From Nitrosarchaeum sp. (GTDB taxonomy: Archaea > Thermoproteota > Nitrososphaeria > Nitrososphaerales > Nitrosopumilaceae), in the NCBI GenBank assembly GCA_004297665.1, contig SCUP01000239.1, positions 1 through 18,590 on the forward strand: 18,590 bases of DNA, given 5' to 3'. The stretch's first letter is position 1; each line of letters begins with the position of its first letter. The position numbers and the translations under genes were made by a program. Shown piece after piece: positions 7,598 through 13,908 of the stretch. The notes below the pieces were generated by a model. The model was not told where the DNA came from, made no database searches, and worked only from the letters and a program-made list of their open reading frames with translations.

Positions 7598-7606
7598 CTA
7601 TAAAGT
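7598..7606. promoter_or_regulatory. Shared TATA element between tyrS and the 7627 gene
   Basis: TCTATAAAG reads as CTTTATAGA on the minus strand. It is centred about 25 bp from the TTG at 7627 and about 31 bp from the tyrS TTG at 7571. It is the only TATA-like element in the 55-bp divergent gap. Confidence 0.45.
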
Positions 7607-7626
7607 TATTTGAAATAATAGTTTAA

Positions 7627-7875
7627 TTGGAATTTGCAAGATTTGAAATAGTCAAGCGACTAATCATTATTATGACACTTGAAGAAGGATTAGAACTCAT
7701 TGAAAACTACAAAAAAGGTTTACAAAAATTTCTAGATACATTACCTGAACAAGCAGTACAAATAGGCTCTGAAATGATTAAAACCCTTACAATGAGCTCT
7801 AAAAATGAGATTGCAAATTTGGAAGCAATAGAAAAAGCATTAAAACGTTCACCTAAACATGAGCAGGTTATCTGA
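7627..7875 (+). CDS. Small helical protein of unknown function (82 or 67 aa)
   Basis: Not recognised. From ATG 7672 the product would be 67 residues beginning MTLEEGLELIENYKKG, an acidic, highly helical protein without cysteines or membrane segments. The in-frame TTG at 7627, immediately after a TAA, would add 15 residues. The TTG has leaderless spacing (about 25 bp) from the TATA element at 7598-7606, while the ATG has no visible ribosome-binding site, so the longer form is reported. The ATG form looks more natural as a protein, however, and the start remains uncertain. The gene is followed 52 bp later by a winged-helix regulator on the same strand; no functional link is evident. Confidence 0.7.
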   Translation: MEFARFEIVKRLIIIMTLEEGLELIENYKKGLQKFLDTLPEQAVQIGSEMIKTLTMSSKNEIANLEAIEKALKRSPKHEQVI

Positions 7876-7927
7876 GTGTTTAGAATTTATTTTTATTATT
7901 TATTGGTAAATCAAATACAGGAATTGA

Positions 7928-8287
7928 ATGAAAATAATGATTGAAGATAAATGGCAACGAGGAGAACGAAGAATTATTACAATAATCGAAAAATTTACAA
8001 CTTATAAAAACTGGATTTCTTTCATGCAATTATCAATAGAAGCAAAAATTGAACATCAAACACTAACTAACTATATTGATCTATTAATTAAAAGAGGCAT
8101 CATTACAGAATATAGAGGAAAAAATAAATCAAGATTATTTTGCATGTCTGGTCATCATGATGATATTGAATATAATGAAAAATTTCGAACTTTTACGCAA
8201 AAAGATTTAATGAGCAAAGAAGAGGCAGATGAAGAACTCTCTAAAATATATAAATTAGGAACAGATAATCTTTATCACAAGTGTTGA
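7928..8287 (+). CDS. Winged helix-turn-helix DNA-binding protein, 119 aa
   Basis: Probable small archaeal transcriptional regulator. The segment WISFMQLSIEAKIEHQTLTN, about residues 36-55, followed by YIDLLIKRGIITEYRGKNK, fits helix-turn-helix plus wing. The pattern (predicted recognition helix, then a two-strand wing with a basic hairpin) is that of the compact wHTH proteins abundant in thaumarchaea. The C-terminal third (residues 75-119) is acidic and helical and may dimerise; it ends in YHKC. An AT-rich TATA-like stretch (7893-7903) lies about 29 bp before ATG 7928, with no ribosome-binding site. An odd-centred palindrome (8295-8309) begins 8 bp after the stop. The target genes are unknown. 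Confidence 0.75.
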   Translation: MKIMIEDKWQRGERRIITIIEKFTTYKNWISFMQLSIEAKIEHQTLTNYIDLLIKRGIITEYRGKNKSRLFCMSGHHDDIEYNEKFRTFTQKDLMSKEEADEELSKIYKLGTDNLYHKC

Positions 8288-8294
8288 TTAGTAA

Positions 8295-8309
8295 ACAAAC
8301 TAAGTTTGT
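8295..8309. repeat. 15-bp palindrome just downstream of the wHTH gene
   Basis: ACAAACT-A-AGTTTGT is a perfect 7-bp inverted repeat around one base. It could be an operator or part of a transcript end. The loop is too short for a stable RNA hairpin without fraying, which favours a DNA site if it is functional. Confidence 0.4.
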
Positions 8310-8381
8310 AAAAAATAAACTTACTCAAAAAAATAATATTGATTAAGTTTTTTTTGGCAGATAAAATAATTAAAAATACAA

Positions 8382-8567
8382 TTATTTACAATTTTTTTTA
8401 TGCTTTCTTAGATCCTCTAAAGAATCAAATTCTGTACCACAAGCTCTACACTTTTCTTTTTTCTTATTGTGTGCAATTTCTTGATGTTTTTTTAGTCTTT
8501 CTGGATCAGAAAGTACAGTTCCACATTTTTTGCATTTTGTTTCATTAGAATTACCAAATAATCCCAT
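8382..8567 (-). CDS. Small protein with two C2H2/C2HC zinc fingers, 61 aa
   Basis: A 61-residue protein made almost entirely of two classical zinc fingers. Finger 1 has Cys12, Cys15, His28, His33; finger 2 has Cys40, Cys43, His56, Cys60. Each finger carries the hydrophobic Leu spacing of C2H2 domains (CGTVLSDPERLKKHQEIAH and CGTEFDSLEDLRKHKKNC). The linker is basic (NKKKEK). Such small C2H2 proteins are known in archaea and are thought to bind DNA or protein; no specific role can be assigned. ATG is at 8565-8567. No convincing TATA box sits 26 bp upstream, but an inverted repeat (8586-8609) does. It converges with the wHTH gene across a 94-bp AT-rich gap. Confidence 0.82.
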   Translation of the reverse strand: MGLFGNSNETKCKKCGTVLSDPERLKKHQEIAHNKKKEKCRACGTEFDSLEDLRKHKKNCK

Positions 8568-8585
8568 GTTTAGTCTAGTATTATC

Positions 8586-8609
8586 TAGTAGAAAAACAGT
8601 TTTTTACTA
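8586..8609. repeat. Inverted repeat upstream of the zinc-finger gene
   Basis: The arms TAGTAGAAAAAC and GTTTTTTACTA flank one base. They pair over 11 bp with one bulged G. The repeat starts 19 bp before the ATG on the minus strand, where promoter or operator elements are expected. Candidate regulatory site only. Confidence 0.35.
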
Positions 8610-8701
8610 AAACACACTTGATTCTAAAAAACTCTTGAAATAAACAAAAAATCGTTAGTTTAACTGATTATCTTTTTGCGAATACTTTCATAGGCGAAAA
8701 T

Positions 8702-9091
8702 ATGAACAAAATCATGGTTTCTAAACAATTTGAGGAGCAATTTCATAAATTTTGTACTGATAATAATATTGAATGGGATGACAAAAAAAGACGATGGAAT
8801 AAACCATTTCATCCTAAAATAAAAAATATCTGGGTTCAATCTGATAACGGAGATTTTCTAAATTCTATACGCCCAAAAGAAAAAGGATATTATGACTCAA
8901 AATTTTTAGGATGGGAACTTGGTGCCATCAAGAAAGAATATTGCTTTTGGTGTGGTAGAATTATAGAGGAAACAAGAAAGCATGATCCACGTTCAGAAAC
9001 AGTAAAATTTTGTAATTCCACTCATAGAAAGGCATTTGGTAAAGTAAAATCTGATCAAGAAAAACTAGGAAAAATATTTGCATCTAGATGA
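8702..9091 (+). CDS. Putative zinc-binding protein, 129 aa
   Basis: Unrecognised cytosolic protein. The N-terminal two-thirds is rich in aromatic and basic residues with no membrane segment. The C-terminal part carries Cys81-x2-Cys84 (CFWCG) and Cys104-x3-His108 (CNSTH), spaced like a small treble-clef or zinc-ribbon site. This resembles the FCS/HNH-like zinc clusters that bind nucleic acids, although no catalytic HNH residues are evident. The start is ATG 8702; an in-frame ATG at 8714 is a possible alternative. A TATA-like AGTTTAACT (about 8657-8665) would place transcription start near 8686-8690, giving a short leader. It lies in a stretch of several small zinc proteins, and it converges with the membrane-protein gene at 9104. 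Confidence 0.72.
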   Translation: MNKIMVSKQFEEQFHKFCTDNNIEWDDKKRRWNKPFHPKIKNIWVQSDNGDFLNSIRPKEKGYYDSKFLGWELGAIKKEYCFWCGRIIEETRKHDPRSETVKFCNSTHRKAFGKVKSDQEKLGKIFASR

Positions 9092-9103
9092 ATGTTTTTT
9101 AAT

Positions 9104-9673
9104 CTATAATTCTGCTTCTAAATTTTTTCTTGGTTTAGTACTGAGATAAAATGCATGAGCGCTAATGATAAATGCTGCAAGCCAAACTTTTGTTGCAAAA
9201 ATTAAATTCCATGGTCTATCTGGATCAGGATATGCAATTGATAACATGTCGATATTGGGAACATTGCCTTCCATCATACCTGCAGTGATCTTTGCATTTA
9301 AGACCGTAAAATTGTATAATACCTCATATAGTGTAATAATTGCAAATCCTAACAACATTAGCTGAAGTAATGCCATTCTCCAACCGACAATTTTATTTCC
9401 TGCAGTTCTTCTCCATCCTATTCTTGAAACACAGTACCATCCAATAATTGTAGAAAAAAATATCCATGTTGAAACTCTTGAAAAATTTTCAAATGGTATG
9501 AAAGTATTTTGTATTGCTTCTCCCATTACATATGTTCCATTTTCCATCCATTCTATCATAGTAATGTAAACACCAAAAACAAGACTTGAAACCATAATGA
9601 ATCCACAAACATAGAAAATGTATAGGTAAACTTTGTAACCAGCATCTGACTTTTCAAGATGACGTTGATTCAT
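9104..9673 (-). CDS. Four-helix integral membrane protein, 189 aa
   Basis: Not assignable to a named family. Predicted membrane helices are near residues 14-37 (VYLYIFYVCGFIMVSSLVFG), 66-84 (STWIFFSTIIGWYCVSRIG), 97-117 (ALLQLMLLGFAIITLYEVLY) and 158-178 (LIFATKVWLAAFIISAHAFY). A long polar loop carries PNIDMLSIAYPDPDRPW before the last helix. The C-terminus is basic and probably cytosolic. The single-gene transcript is supported by ATG 9671-9673 with a TATA element at 9696-9706. The membrane-loop aromatic pattern superficially recalls ammonia monooxygenase subunits, but the sequence does not match AmoA, AmoB, AmoC or AmoX as I know them. Confidence 0.82.
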   Translation of the reverse strand: MNQRHLEKSDAGYKVYLYIFYVCGFIMVSSLVFGVYITMIEWMENGTYVMGEAIQNTFIPFENFSRVSTWIFFSTIIGWYCVSRIGWRRTAGNKIVGWRMALLQLMLLGFAIITLYEVLYNFTVLNAKITAGMMEGNVPNIDMLSIAYPDPDRPWNLIFATKVWLAAFIISAHAFYLSTKPRKNLEAEL

Positions 9674-9695
9674 TATGCAAATTTCCTAATTTTGA

Positions 9696-9706
9696 AATAT
9701 AAAAAT
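9696..9706 (-). promoter_or_regulatory. TATA box for the 9104-9673 membrane-protein gene
   Basis: The minus strand reads ATTTTTATATT, centred about 27 bp before ATG 9673. Strong match in sequence and spacing to a leaderless archaeal promoter. Confidence 0.6.
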
Positions 9707-9725
9707 TCATGCCTATTTCATGAGA

Positions 9726-9732
9726 TTTATAG
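9726..9732 (+). promoter_or_regulatory. TATA box for the aminotransferase gene
   Basis: TTTATAG is centred 27 bp before the TTG start at 9756. Fits leaderless transcription of the aminotransferase/MtrA-like pair. Confidence 0.6.
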
Positions 9733-9755
9733 ACTAGTTTTAAAGAGAATATCTG

Positions 9756-10844
9756 TTGAAAATTGCAATTAATGTTCCATTTGTAGGTAAAGACGAAATA
9801 TCTGTAGTGACTAATATTCTCAAAAATGGTGCACTTACATCAGCAGCTAATCACGGAGGTAAATATGTACAAGCATTTGAAAAATCAGCAGCACTATTTA
9901 TAAAATCAAAATATGTTATTGCTGTAAATTCTGGTACAGCAGCTTTACAAGCCGCACTTTATGCTTTAGATATCAAAAAAGGAGACGAAGTACTAGTCCC
10001 ATCATTTACATTTGTTGCAACAGCTAATTCTGTAGTATCTACTGGGGCTAAACCTGTCTTTGTTGATATACTGAAAGAAAATTATACTATGGATCCTGAT
10101 GATCTACAAAAAAAGATTACAAAAAAAACTAAAGCAATAATGCCTGTTCATCTTTATGGAAATGTATCTTTTATTGATAGAATCTCAGAAATTGCTAAAA
10201 AACATAATTTACCAATAATAGAAGATTCTGCACAATCATTAGGTTCTACTTACAAAGGAAAACATGCTGGAACTTTTTTTGATTTAGGTTGTTGGAGTAT
10301 GTATCCTGCAAAAGTAATGACTGCCGGAGAAGGAGGATTTATTGCAACAAATAATAAAAAATTACGAGATAAATTATTAATGATTAGAAATCACGGAATG
10401 GTTCATGGATACGATACTAGAATATTTGGATTAAATCTAAGATTACCAGAAATTAGTGCTGCAATTGCAACAATACAAATGAAAAAACTTCCTGGTTTTC
10501 TTAAGACAAGGCAAAAAAATGCAAATTTTTTATCAAAATTAATTTCTGATTTAGATATTATACTCCCACATCAACGCAATTATGAGAATGTAAATTGGTA
10601 TCTTTACACAATAGCTACATCAAAAAGAGATAAAATTTTGAAAAAACTTAATGCTAAAGGAATTGGTGCAGCTTCTTACTATCCAATTCCAGTTCATAAA
10701 ACACCATTTTACCAACAAAAAATCAAACTTCCGATAACCGAATGGGCATCATCTCATGTTTTATCTCTTCCAATACATCCTAAAGTCACTACTAAAAATA
10801 TTGAATTTATTGCAAAAACTCTTCGTGATATACTAAATGAATAG
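9756..10844 (+). CDS. DegT/DnrJ/EryC1/StrS-family sugar aminotransferase
   Basis: PLP-dependent aminotransferase that converts keto groups of nucleotide-linked sugars to amino groups, usually with glutamate as donor, for surface polysaccharide or glycoprotein glycans. The 362-residue length is standard. Visible landmarks are SGTAALQAAL (59-68, phosphate-binding loop), EDSAQSLG (156-163; Asp157 pairs with the pyridine nitrogen), and PAKVMTAGEGG (184-194) with Lys186 as the Schiff-base lysine. The C-terminal YYPIPVH segment and LPIHP are also typical. It resembles perosamine-synthase-like members, but the sugar substrate cannot be fixed from sequence. The TTG start at 9756 is backed by the TATA spacing. 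The stop lies inside the start of the next gene (8-bp overlap), implying translational coupling. Confidence 0.9.
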   Translation: MKIAINVPFVGKDEISVVTNILKNGALTSAANHGGKYVQAFEKSAALFIKSKYVIAVNSGTAALQAALYALDIKKGDEVLVPSFTFVATANSVVSTGAKPVFVDILKENYTMDPDDLQKKITKKTKAIMPVHLYGNVSFIDRISEIAKKHNLPIIEDSAQSLGSTYKGKHAGTFFDLGCWSMYPAKVMTAGEGGFIATNNKKLRDKLLMIRNHGMVHGYDTRIFGLNLRLPEISAAIATIQMKKLPGFLKTRQKNANFLSKLISDLDIILPHQRNYENVNWYLYTIATSKRDKILKKLNAKGIGAASYYPIPVHKTPFYQQKIKLPITEWASSHVLSLPIHPKVTTKNIEFIAKTLRDILNE

Positions 10845-11307
10845 CCTTGGAAATGTAATTGGAGAATTATGCAAAGTCATATTGCCAATTCATGAAGAAT
10901 CATACCTAGGAAATTCTGATTCTTCTATAGCGATTTGTACGCTTTCAAGTATAGATCTACTTAAAAAAATTTCAGATTCTGAACTTTTGAATCATATTTC
11001 AATTGTTGGAAGGTTACTTTCTGAAAATAAAGGAATTGATTCCATAATTAAATATGTTAATCAAAATAAAAAAATTAAAACCATTATAATCTGTGGTAAA
11101 GAAGTTCTGGGTCATAAAGCTGGTCATTCTTTATTTGAATTACATAAAAATGGAATTGATAATTATGGAAAAATAATCAATTCAACTAGTCCTGATCCCT
11201 TTCTTACTGTAACTAAATCAGAAATAAACTATTTTCGAAATGAAATTAATCTTGTAAATATAATAAATGAAACAAATTTTGATACAATTAAAAAATTTGT
11301 AATCTAG
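10837..11307 (+). CDS. MtrA-like corrinoid-binding domain protein, 156 aa
   Basis: Homologous by pattern to subunit A of tetrahydromethanopterin S-methyltransferase (MtrA), the cobamide-carrying subunit of the methanogen Na+-pumping methyltransferase. Shared landmarks are YLGNSDSSIAICTL near 23-36, GRLLSENKGIDSIIKYV near 58-74 (compare GPCKTENLGIEKVI in methanogens), IICGKEVLGHKAGHSL near 84-99, and LHKNGID..GKIINSTSPDPF. The cobalt-ligating His84 of methanogen MtrA aligns with His93 here; His97 replaces a usual Gln. It lacks the C-terminal membrane helix, so it should be soluble. It overlaps the aminotransferase gene by 8 bp and its stop overlaps the next gene by 4 bp. No other mtr genes are near, so methyl transfer to coenzyme M is not implied. 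The true role is unknown. Confidence 0.78.
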   Translation: MNSLGNVIGELCKVILPIHEESYLGNSDSSIAICTLSSIDLLKKISDSELLNHISIVGRLLSENKGIDSIIKYVNQNKKIKTIIICGKEVLGHKAGHSLFELHKNGIDNYGKIINSTSPDPFLTVTKSEINYFRNEINLVNIINETNFDTIKKFVI

Positions 11308-11648
11308 TATCCTATTCTTTGTCTTTCTCTATTGATCTCATTTTTTTTCTTATATTCCTCAAGAATATCATCTGGAGTCAGATTTAGCTCTAATGATGCC
11401 TGAATCACAAAATGCCATATGTCAATTAATTCTTCTCTTGCTTCAGATACATCAAATGGAATTGGAGTTTTCCACCACTTCCAATTTGTAGTTCTTTGCA
11501 GTTCTACTGCTTCATGCATAATTGCAGTACATAACGCAGAAATTCGTCCTTCAGAATCTTTTGGATATCTATCTAATTTCATCATTTCTGATAATCCTTT
11601 TTGTAGTTTGAATATAGTTTCTAAACGATCTTCTATTTTTTCAGACAT
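11304..11648 (-). CDS. MazG/dUTPase-like all-alpha NTP pyrophosphohydrolase, 114 aa
   Basis: Probable house-cleaning nucleotide pyrophosphatase of the all-alpha NTP-PPase superfamily (MazG, dimeric dUTPase, HisE-like), hydrolysing a nucleoside triphosphate to monophosphate and pyrophosphate with Mg2+. Metal-binding acidic clusters are visible: HEAVELQ near residues 45-51 and EAREELIDIWHF near 69-80 (ExxE...ExxD type). A conserved-looking NWKWWKTP (55-62) and a C-terminal helix NLTPDDILEEYKKKNEINRERQ resemble the dimeric dUTPase branch, so dUTP or a related pyrimidine is a reasonable substrate guess. ATG is at 11646-11648. Its stop overlaps the MtrA-like gene's stop by 4 bp (CTAG). Confidence 0.8.
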   Translation of the reverse strand: MSEKIEDRLETIFKLQKGLSEMMKLDRYPKDSEGRISALCTAIMHEAVELQRTTNWKWWKTPIPFDVSEAREELIDIWHFVIQASLELNLTPDDILEEYKKKNEINRERQRIGY

Positions 11649-11698
11649 ATCTTGTGAGTATTCAATTCATCTGCAGAAATAATCAAACTTAAATCTTT

Positions 11699-12592
11699 TT
11701 AGAAACGGATCATTTTCTCATATAGTTTAACTCGTTTTGTAATATCTGTTTTTTTGATTTGGAGTAATCCATCCAATCCATATTTCTCAACAGCAAAAGA
11801 ACCTAAGACATTTCCATATACTACAGCTTTTTTAATATCTGATAGATTAACTGAATTTTTACTAGCTAAATATCCTATCATGGCACCTGCAAAAGAATCT
11901 CCTGCACCAGTGGGATCCACTACATCTTCCAATGAAAATCCTACAGATGGAAATATCACATCATCAAAAAACATCATTGATCCATGCTCACCTTTTTTAA
12001 TAATTACATATTTTGCACCCCACTCCATCATTTTTTTTGCACATTTGATCAAATTGAATTCTTTTGTTAGTAGTTTAGCTTCTTCATCGTTTATTACAAC
12101 TGCATCTACAGCTTTAATCATCTTAATTACTGATTCTCGTTTTGTAGATATCCAAAATTCAATAGTATCACACATTGAAAATTTTACTTTATCAAATTCT
12201 TTGATAAGAGTAGAATTTTGATCAGGATCATTATTTGCTAAATACACAAATTGTGATTTTCTATATTCTTCAGGAACTGTTGGCTTGAAATCCGCAAGTA
12301 CATTAAGCTCAGTTTTCAAAGTTTTCCTAGAACTAAGTGTTTTATCATAACTTCCATCATAACGAAAAGTTTTTCCCTCTTTTACTGTCAATCCTTGCAA
12401 ATCAAGATATTTTGATAAAATTTTATAATACTCATTAGGAAAATCTTTTCCTACAACTGCTATTAATCCAGTATTTACAAAGTTACTTGCTGATATAGCT
12501 GCAAACGTTGCAGCTCCACCCAGAACATCTTTTAATGTTTTTTTTGGAGTTCTAATAGTATCTAATGCAGTTGAACCAAAAACGGTTAACAT
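11699..12592 (-). CDS. PfkB-family carbohydrate kinase (ribokinase-like)
   Basis: ATP-dependent sugar or nucleoside kinase of the ribokinase superfamily. The 297-residue product has the N-terminal glycine motif GGAATFAA (25-32) and the C-terminal signature DPTGAGDSFAGA (226-237), with Asp232 as catalytic base and GAG as the anion hole. INDEEAK (168-174) marks the central nucleotide-proximal region. The substrate (ribose, fructose, adenosine or another) cannot be decided. Archaeal members act on nucleosides, ribose 1,5-bisphosphate routes or sugars. It starts at ATG 12592, 11 bp after the upstream anchored LEA14-like gene, so the two form an operon driven from the promoter at 13074-13083. Confidence 0.9.
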   Translation of the reverse strand: MLTVFGSTALDTIRTPKKTLKDVLGGAATFAAISASNFVNTGLIAVVGKDFPNEYYKILSKYLDLQGLTVKEGKTFRYDGSYDKTLSSRKTLKTELNVLADFKPTVPEEYRKSQFVYLANNDPDQNSTLIKEFDKVKFSMCDTIEFWISTKRESVIKMIKAVDAVVINDEEAKLLTKEFNLIKCAKKMMEWGAKYVIIKKGEHGSMMFFDDVIFPSVGFSLEDVVDPTGAGDSFAGAMIGYLASKNSVNLSDIKKAVVYGNVLGSFAVEKYGLDGLLQIKKTDITKRVKLYEKMIRF

Positions 12593-12603
12593 TCTTTAAA
12601 AAA

Positions 12604-13053
12604 CTAATTTGGATGTATAAATTCTCTTGCCTGTTCTTCTGTTGGATAAAACACAAAAGGTACATCAATAGATGTAAAAATTACATTATACTTTGTAACT
12701 CCACTTATCTTTACTGTTGAGACTTGCGAATCTACATTGGAATCTCTAAGAAAAGTACCACTCACTGAAGTGCTTCCTAATGCTGGAAGTACAAATGATT
12801 CTAGATCTCCTTTTCCAATCATTTCATCATTTGCTATTACAAAAAACTCTGTTTCACCTGCTGTCAAAACCAATAATGAAGGATTGTTAAATTCTAGCTC
12901 AACACTATACGTTGAGCCCTTTTCGTTCTTCTCAAGGAGATGACTTTGTGTAATTGTCACGCCTATTTGTGAGGCTGATGCATATTGAGAATATCCAAAA
13001 AGACCCACTCCTATAACAAATATTATGATTATTCCCTTAGCTGAGGATCTCAT
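12604..13053 (-). CDS. Membrane-anchored LEA14-like (WHy/LEA_2) protein
   Basis: A 149-residue exported or anchored protein. The N-terminus MRSSAKGIIIIFVIGVGLFG is a signal anchor. The remainder is beta-rich and resembles the LEA type 2 / WHy fold: GVTITQSHLLEK strand, VELEFNNPSLL (the usual NPxx after a strand), an EFFVIANDEMIGKG hairpin and a SVSGTF strand. Such domains occur in archaeal envelope proteins; their role is unclear (stress protection or protein binding). The start was chosen at ATG 13053 because the TATA element at 13074-13083 is 26 bp upstream. The longer TTG start at 13068 would sit only about 11 bp from it. First gene of an operon with the PfkB kinase. The LEA14 assignment is tentative. 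Confidence 0.72.
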   Translation of the reverse strand: MRSSAKGIIIIFVIGVGLFGYSQYASASQIGVTITQSHLLEKNEKGSTYSVELEFNNPSLLVLTAGETEFFVIANDEMIGKGDLESFVLPALGSTSVSGTFLRDSNVDSQVSTVKISGVTKYNVIFTSIDVPFVFYPTEEQAREFIHPN

Positions 13054-13073
13054 GCTATGATATCTCAAAATTG

Positions 13074-13083
13074 CTTTTTAACT
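13074..13083 (-). promoter_or_regulatory. TATA box deciding the start of the LEA14-like gene
   Basis: Minus-strand AGTTAAAAAG is centred about 26 bp before ATG 13053 and about 11 bp before the alternative TTG 13068, favouring the ATG as a leaderless start. Confidence 0.5.
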
Positions 13084-13102
13084 CAATAGGAAAAAAATCC
13101 AA

Positions 13103-13108
13103 TTTATA
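13103..13108 (+). promoter_or_regulatory. Candidate TATA box for the 13178 gene, with structured leader
   Basis: TTTATA (within AATTTATATG) would put transcription start near 13130 and leave a leader of about 47 nt. The leader contains the inverted repeat AGCTC-ATTA-GAGCT at 13136-13149. A weaker AATAAATC at 13155-13162, closer to the ATG, is an alternative leaderless promoter. Confidence 0.4.
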
Positions 13109-13177
13109 TGTGTAAAAGTTTTGATCTAATCTTAAAGCTCATTAGAGCTAGCAGAATAAATCAAAACCTTTCAATTT

Positions 13178-13675
13178 ATGAGTATGGCTAGAATAAAACT
13201 CAAGCTTGGTGAGAATGAAATTGAGGTTGACTCTAGAGATTTCTACGTTGACAATCAAACTTTAGGTGAAATTATTGCAAATATTTCAAATTACATACAC
13301 GCAAATCAAGCAAAAATTATCTATGAAAATAAAAATGAAGAAATTACAAAATCAAAAGAATCAATACAATCTAATCAATATGGTCTAGAATATTTGGATG
13401 ATGCAGAAGCATATGAACCAGAATTTAATGAGCCAAAACCAATTGGTTCTCATGAAATTAAAACAAAATTGAGAATATTGGAAACCAGTAAATTCTTTGA
13501 TTCCCCAAGAACAGTAACCGAAACTGTTCAACAACTAAGAGAATACGGTTGGGGAGCTAGTCCTTTAGATGTATCAAAAGCTTTGGCAAAAATGGCATCT
13601 AACAGAGAAATTTTAAAAAATTCAAAAGAAAACAGAGCACATTATTTTATACAAAGTGCTTTAGTGTCTAACTAG
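13178..13675 (+). CDS. Hypothetical protein with C-terminal helical (wHTH-like) domain, 165 aa
   Basis: Not recognised with certainty. The N-terminal part is MARIKLKLGENEIEVDSRDF, a beta pair, followed by a helix (TLGEIIANISNYIHANQ). A low-complexity acidic linker follows (about 60-95). The C-terminal third (about residues 96-160) resembles a winged-helix module: KLRILETSKFF, a serine/proline turn, TVTETVQQLREYGWGASPLDVSKALAKMAS as the helix-turn-helix region, then NRAHYFIQ as a wing. It may bind DNA or act as a small regulatory adaptor. ATG 13178 is used; no ribosome-binding site is visible. The stop overlaps the convergent zinc-protein gene by 8 bp. Confidence 0.75.
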   Translation: MSMARIKLKLGENEIEVDSRDFYVDNQTLGEIIANISNYIHANQAKIIYENKNEEITKSKESIQSNQYGLEYLDDAEAYEPEFNEPKPIGSHEIKTKLRILETSKFFDSPRTVTETVQQLREYGWGASPLDVSKALAKMASNREILKNSKENRAHYFIQSALVSN

Positions 13676-13859
13676 TCTTATACTGACATTTTTCACAATT
13701 ATCAAAAATTTCTCCTTCTAAATGATCAAAATGTGCGTTACACTCATTGCATGTATGATGCATATCAAAATATCCATCTTTCTCGATTTGTCCAACTCTA
13801 TTTGATTCAAGATTTGTACTTTTACATTTGATGCAGTGACATCCACATTCGATTTTCAT
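13668..13859 (-). CDS. Small Cys-rich zinc-binding protein, 63 aa
   Basis: A 63-residue protein with dense metal ligands: Cys5, Cys7, Cys9, Cys12 (CGCHCIKC), His34-His35, Cys37-x2-Cys40, and Cys55-x2-Cys58. The order suggests two zinc sites, for instance Cys9/Cys12 with Cys37/Cys40 as a zinc ribbon, with the remaining cysteines and histidines forming a second. No enzyme motif is seen. ATG is at 13857-13859; the shared TATA-like element at 13878-13887 lies 24 bp upstream. It is divergent from another small zinc protein (13909) and converges with the 13178 gene over 8 bp. Function unknown; nucleic-acid or protein binding is the usual guess. Confidence 0.78.
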   Translation of the reverse strand: MKIECGCHCIKCKSTNLESNRVGQIEKDGYFDMHHTCNECNAHFDHLEGEIFDNCEKCQYKTS

Positions 13860-13877
13860 AATTTAATCCCAGATAAT

Positions 13878-13887
13878 CTATGTATAG
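13878..13887. promoter_or_regulatory. Shared, near-palindromic TATA element between two divergent zinc-protein genes
   Basis: CTATGTATAG is nearly self-complementary. Its centre is about 24 bp from ATG 13859 (minus) and about 26 bp from TTG 13909 (plus). Both genes look leaderless from this one element. Confidence 0.5.
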
Positions 13888-13908
13888 TTGTTTTACATAT
13901 ACAAATCA

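Noticed and set aside
8339..8548. 69-residue plus-strand frame rich in Phe, Ile and Leu
   Set aside because: Antisense to the zinc-finger gene, whose Cys/His ligands are clearly under constraint; the hydrophobic composition follows from complementing Lys/Glu codons.
9104..9673. Possible ammonia monooxygenase subunit
   Set aside because: Four helices and aromatic loops look similar at a glance, but the sequence does not match AmoA, AmoB, AmoC or AmoX as I know them, and no amo gene is nearby.
10837..11307. Evidence of methanogenesis
   Set aside because: Only an MtrA-like soluble domain is present; other Mtr subunits and Mcr are absent from the window, and the neighbours are those of an aerobic thaumarchaeon.
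11754..12221. 155-residue open frame on the plus strand
   Set aside because: It lies wholly opposite the PfkB kinase gene, shows no motif and has a composition expected from the complement of that gene.
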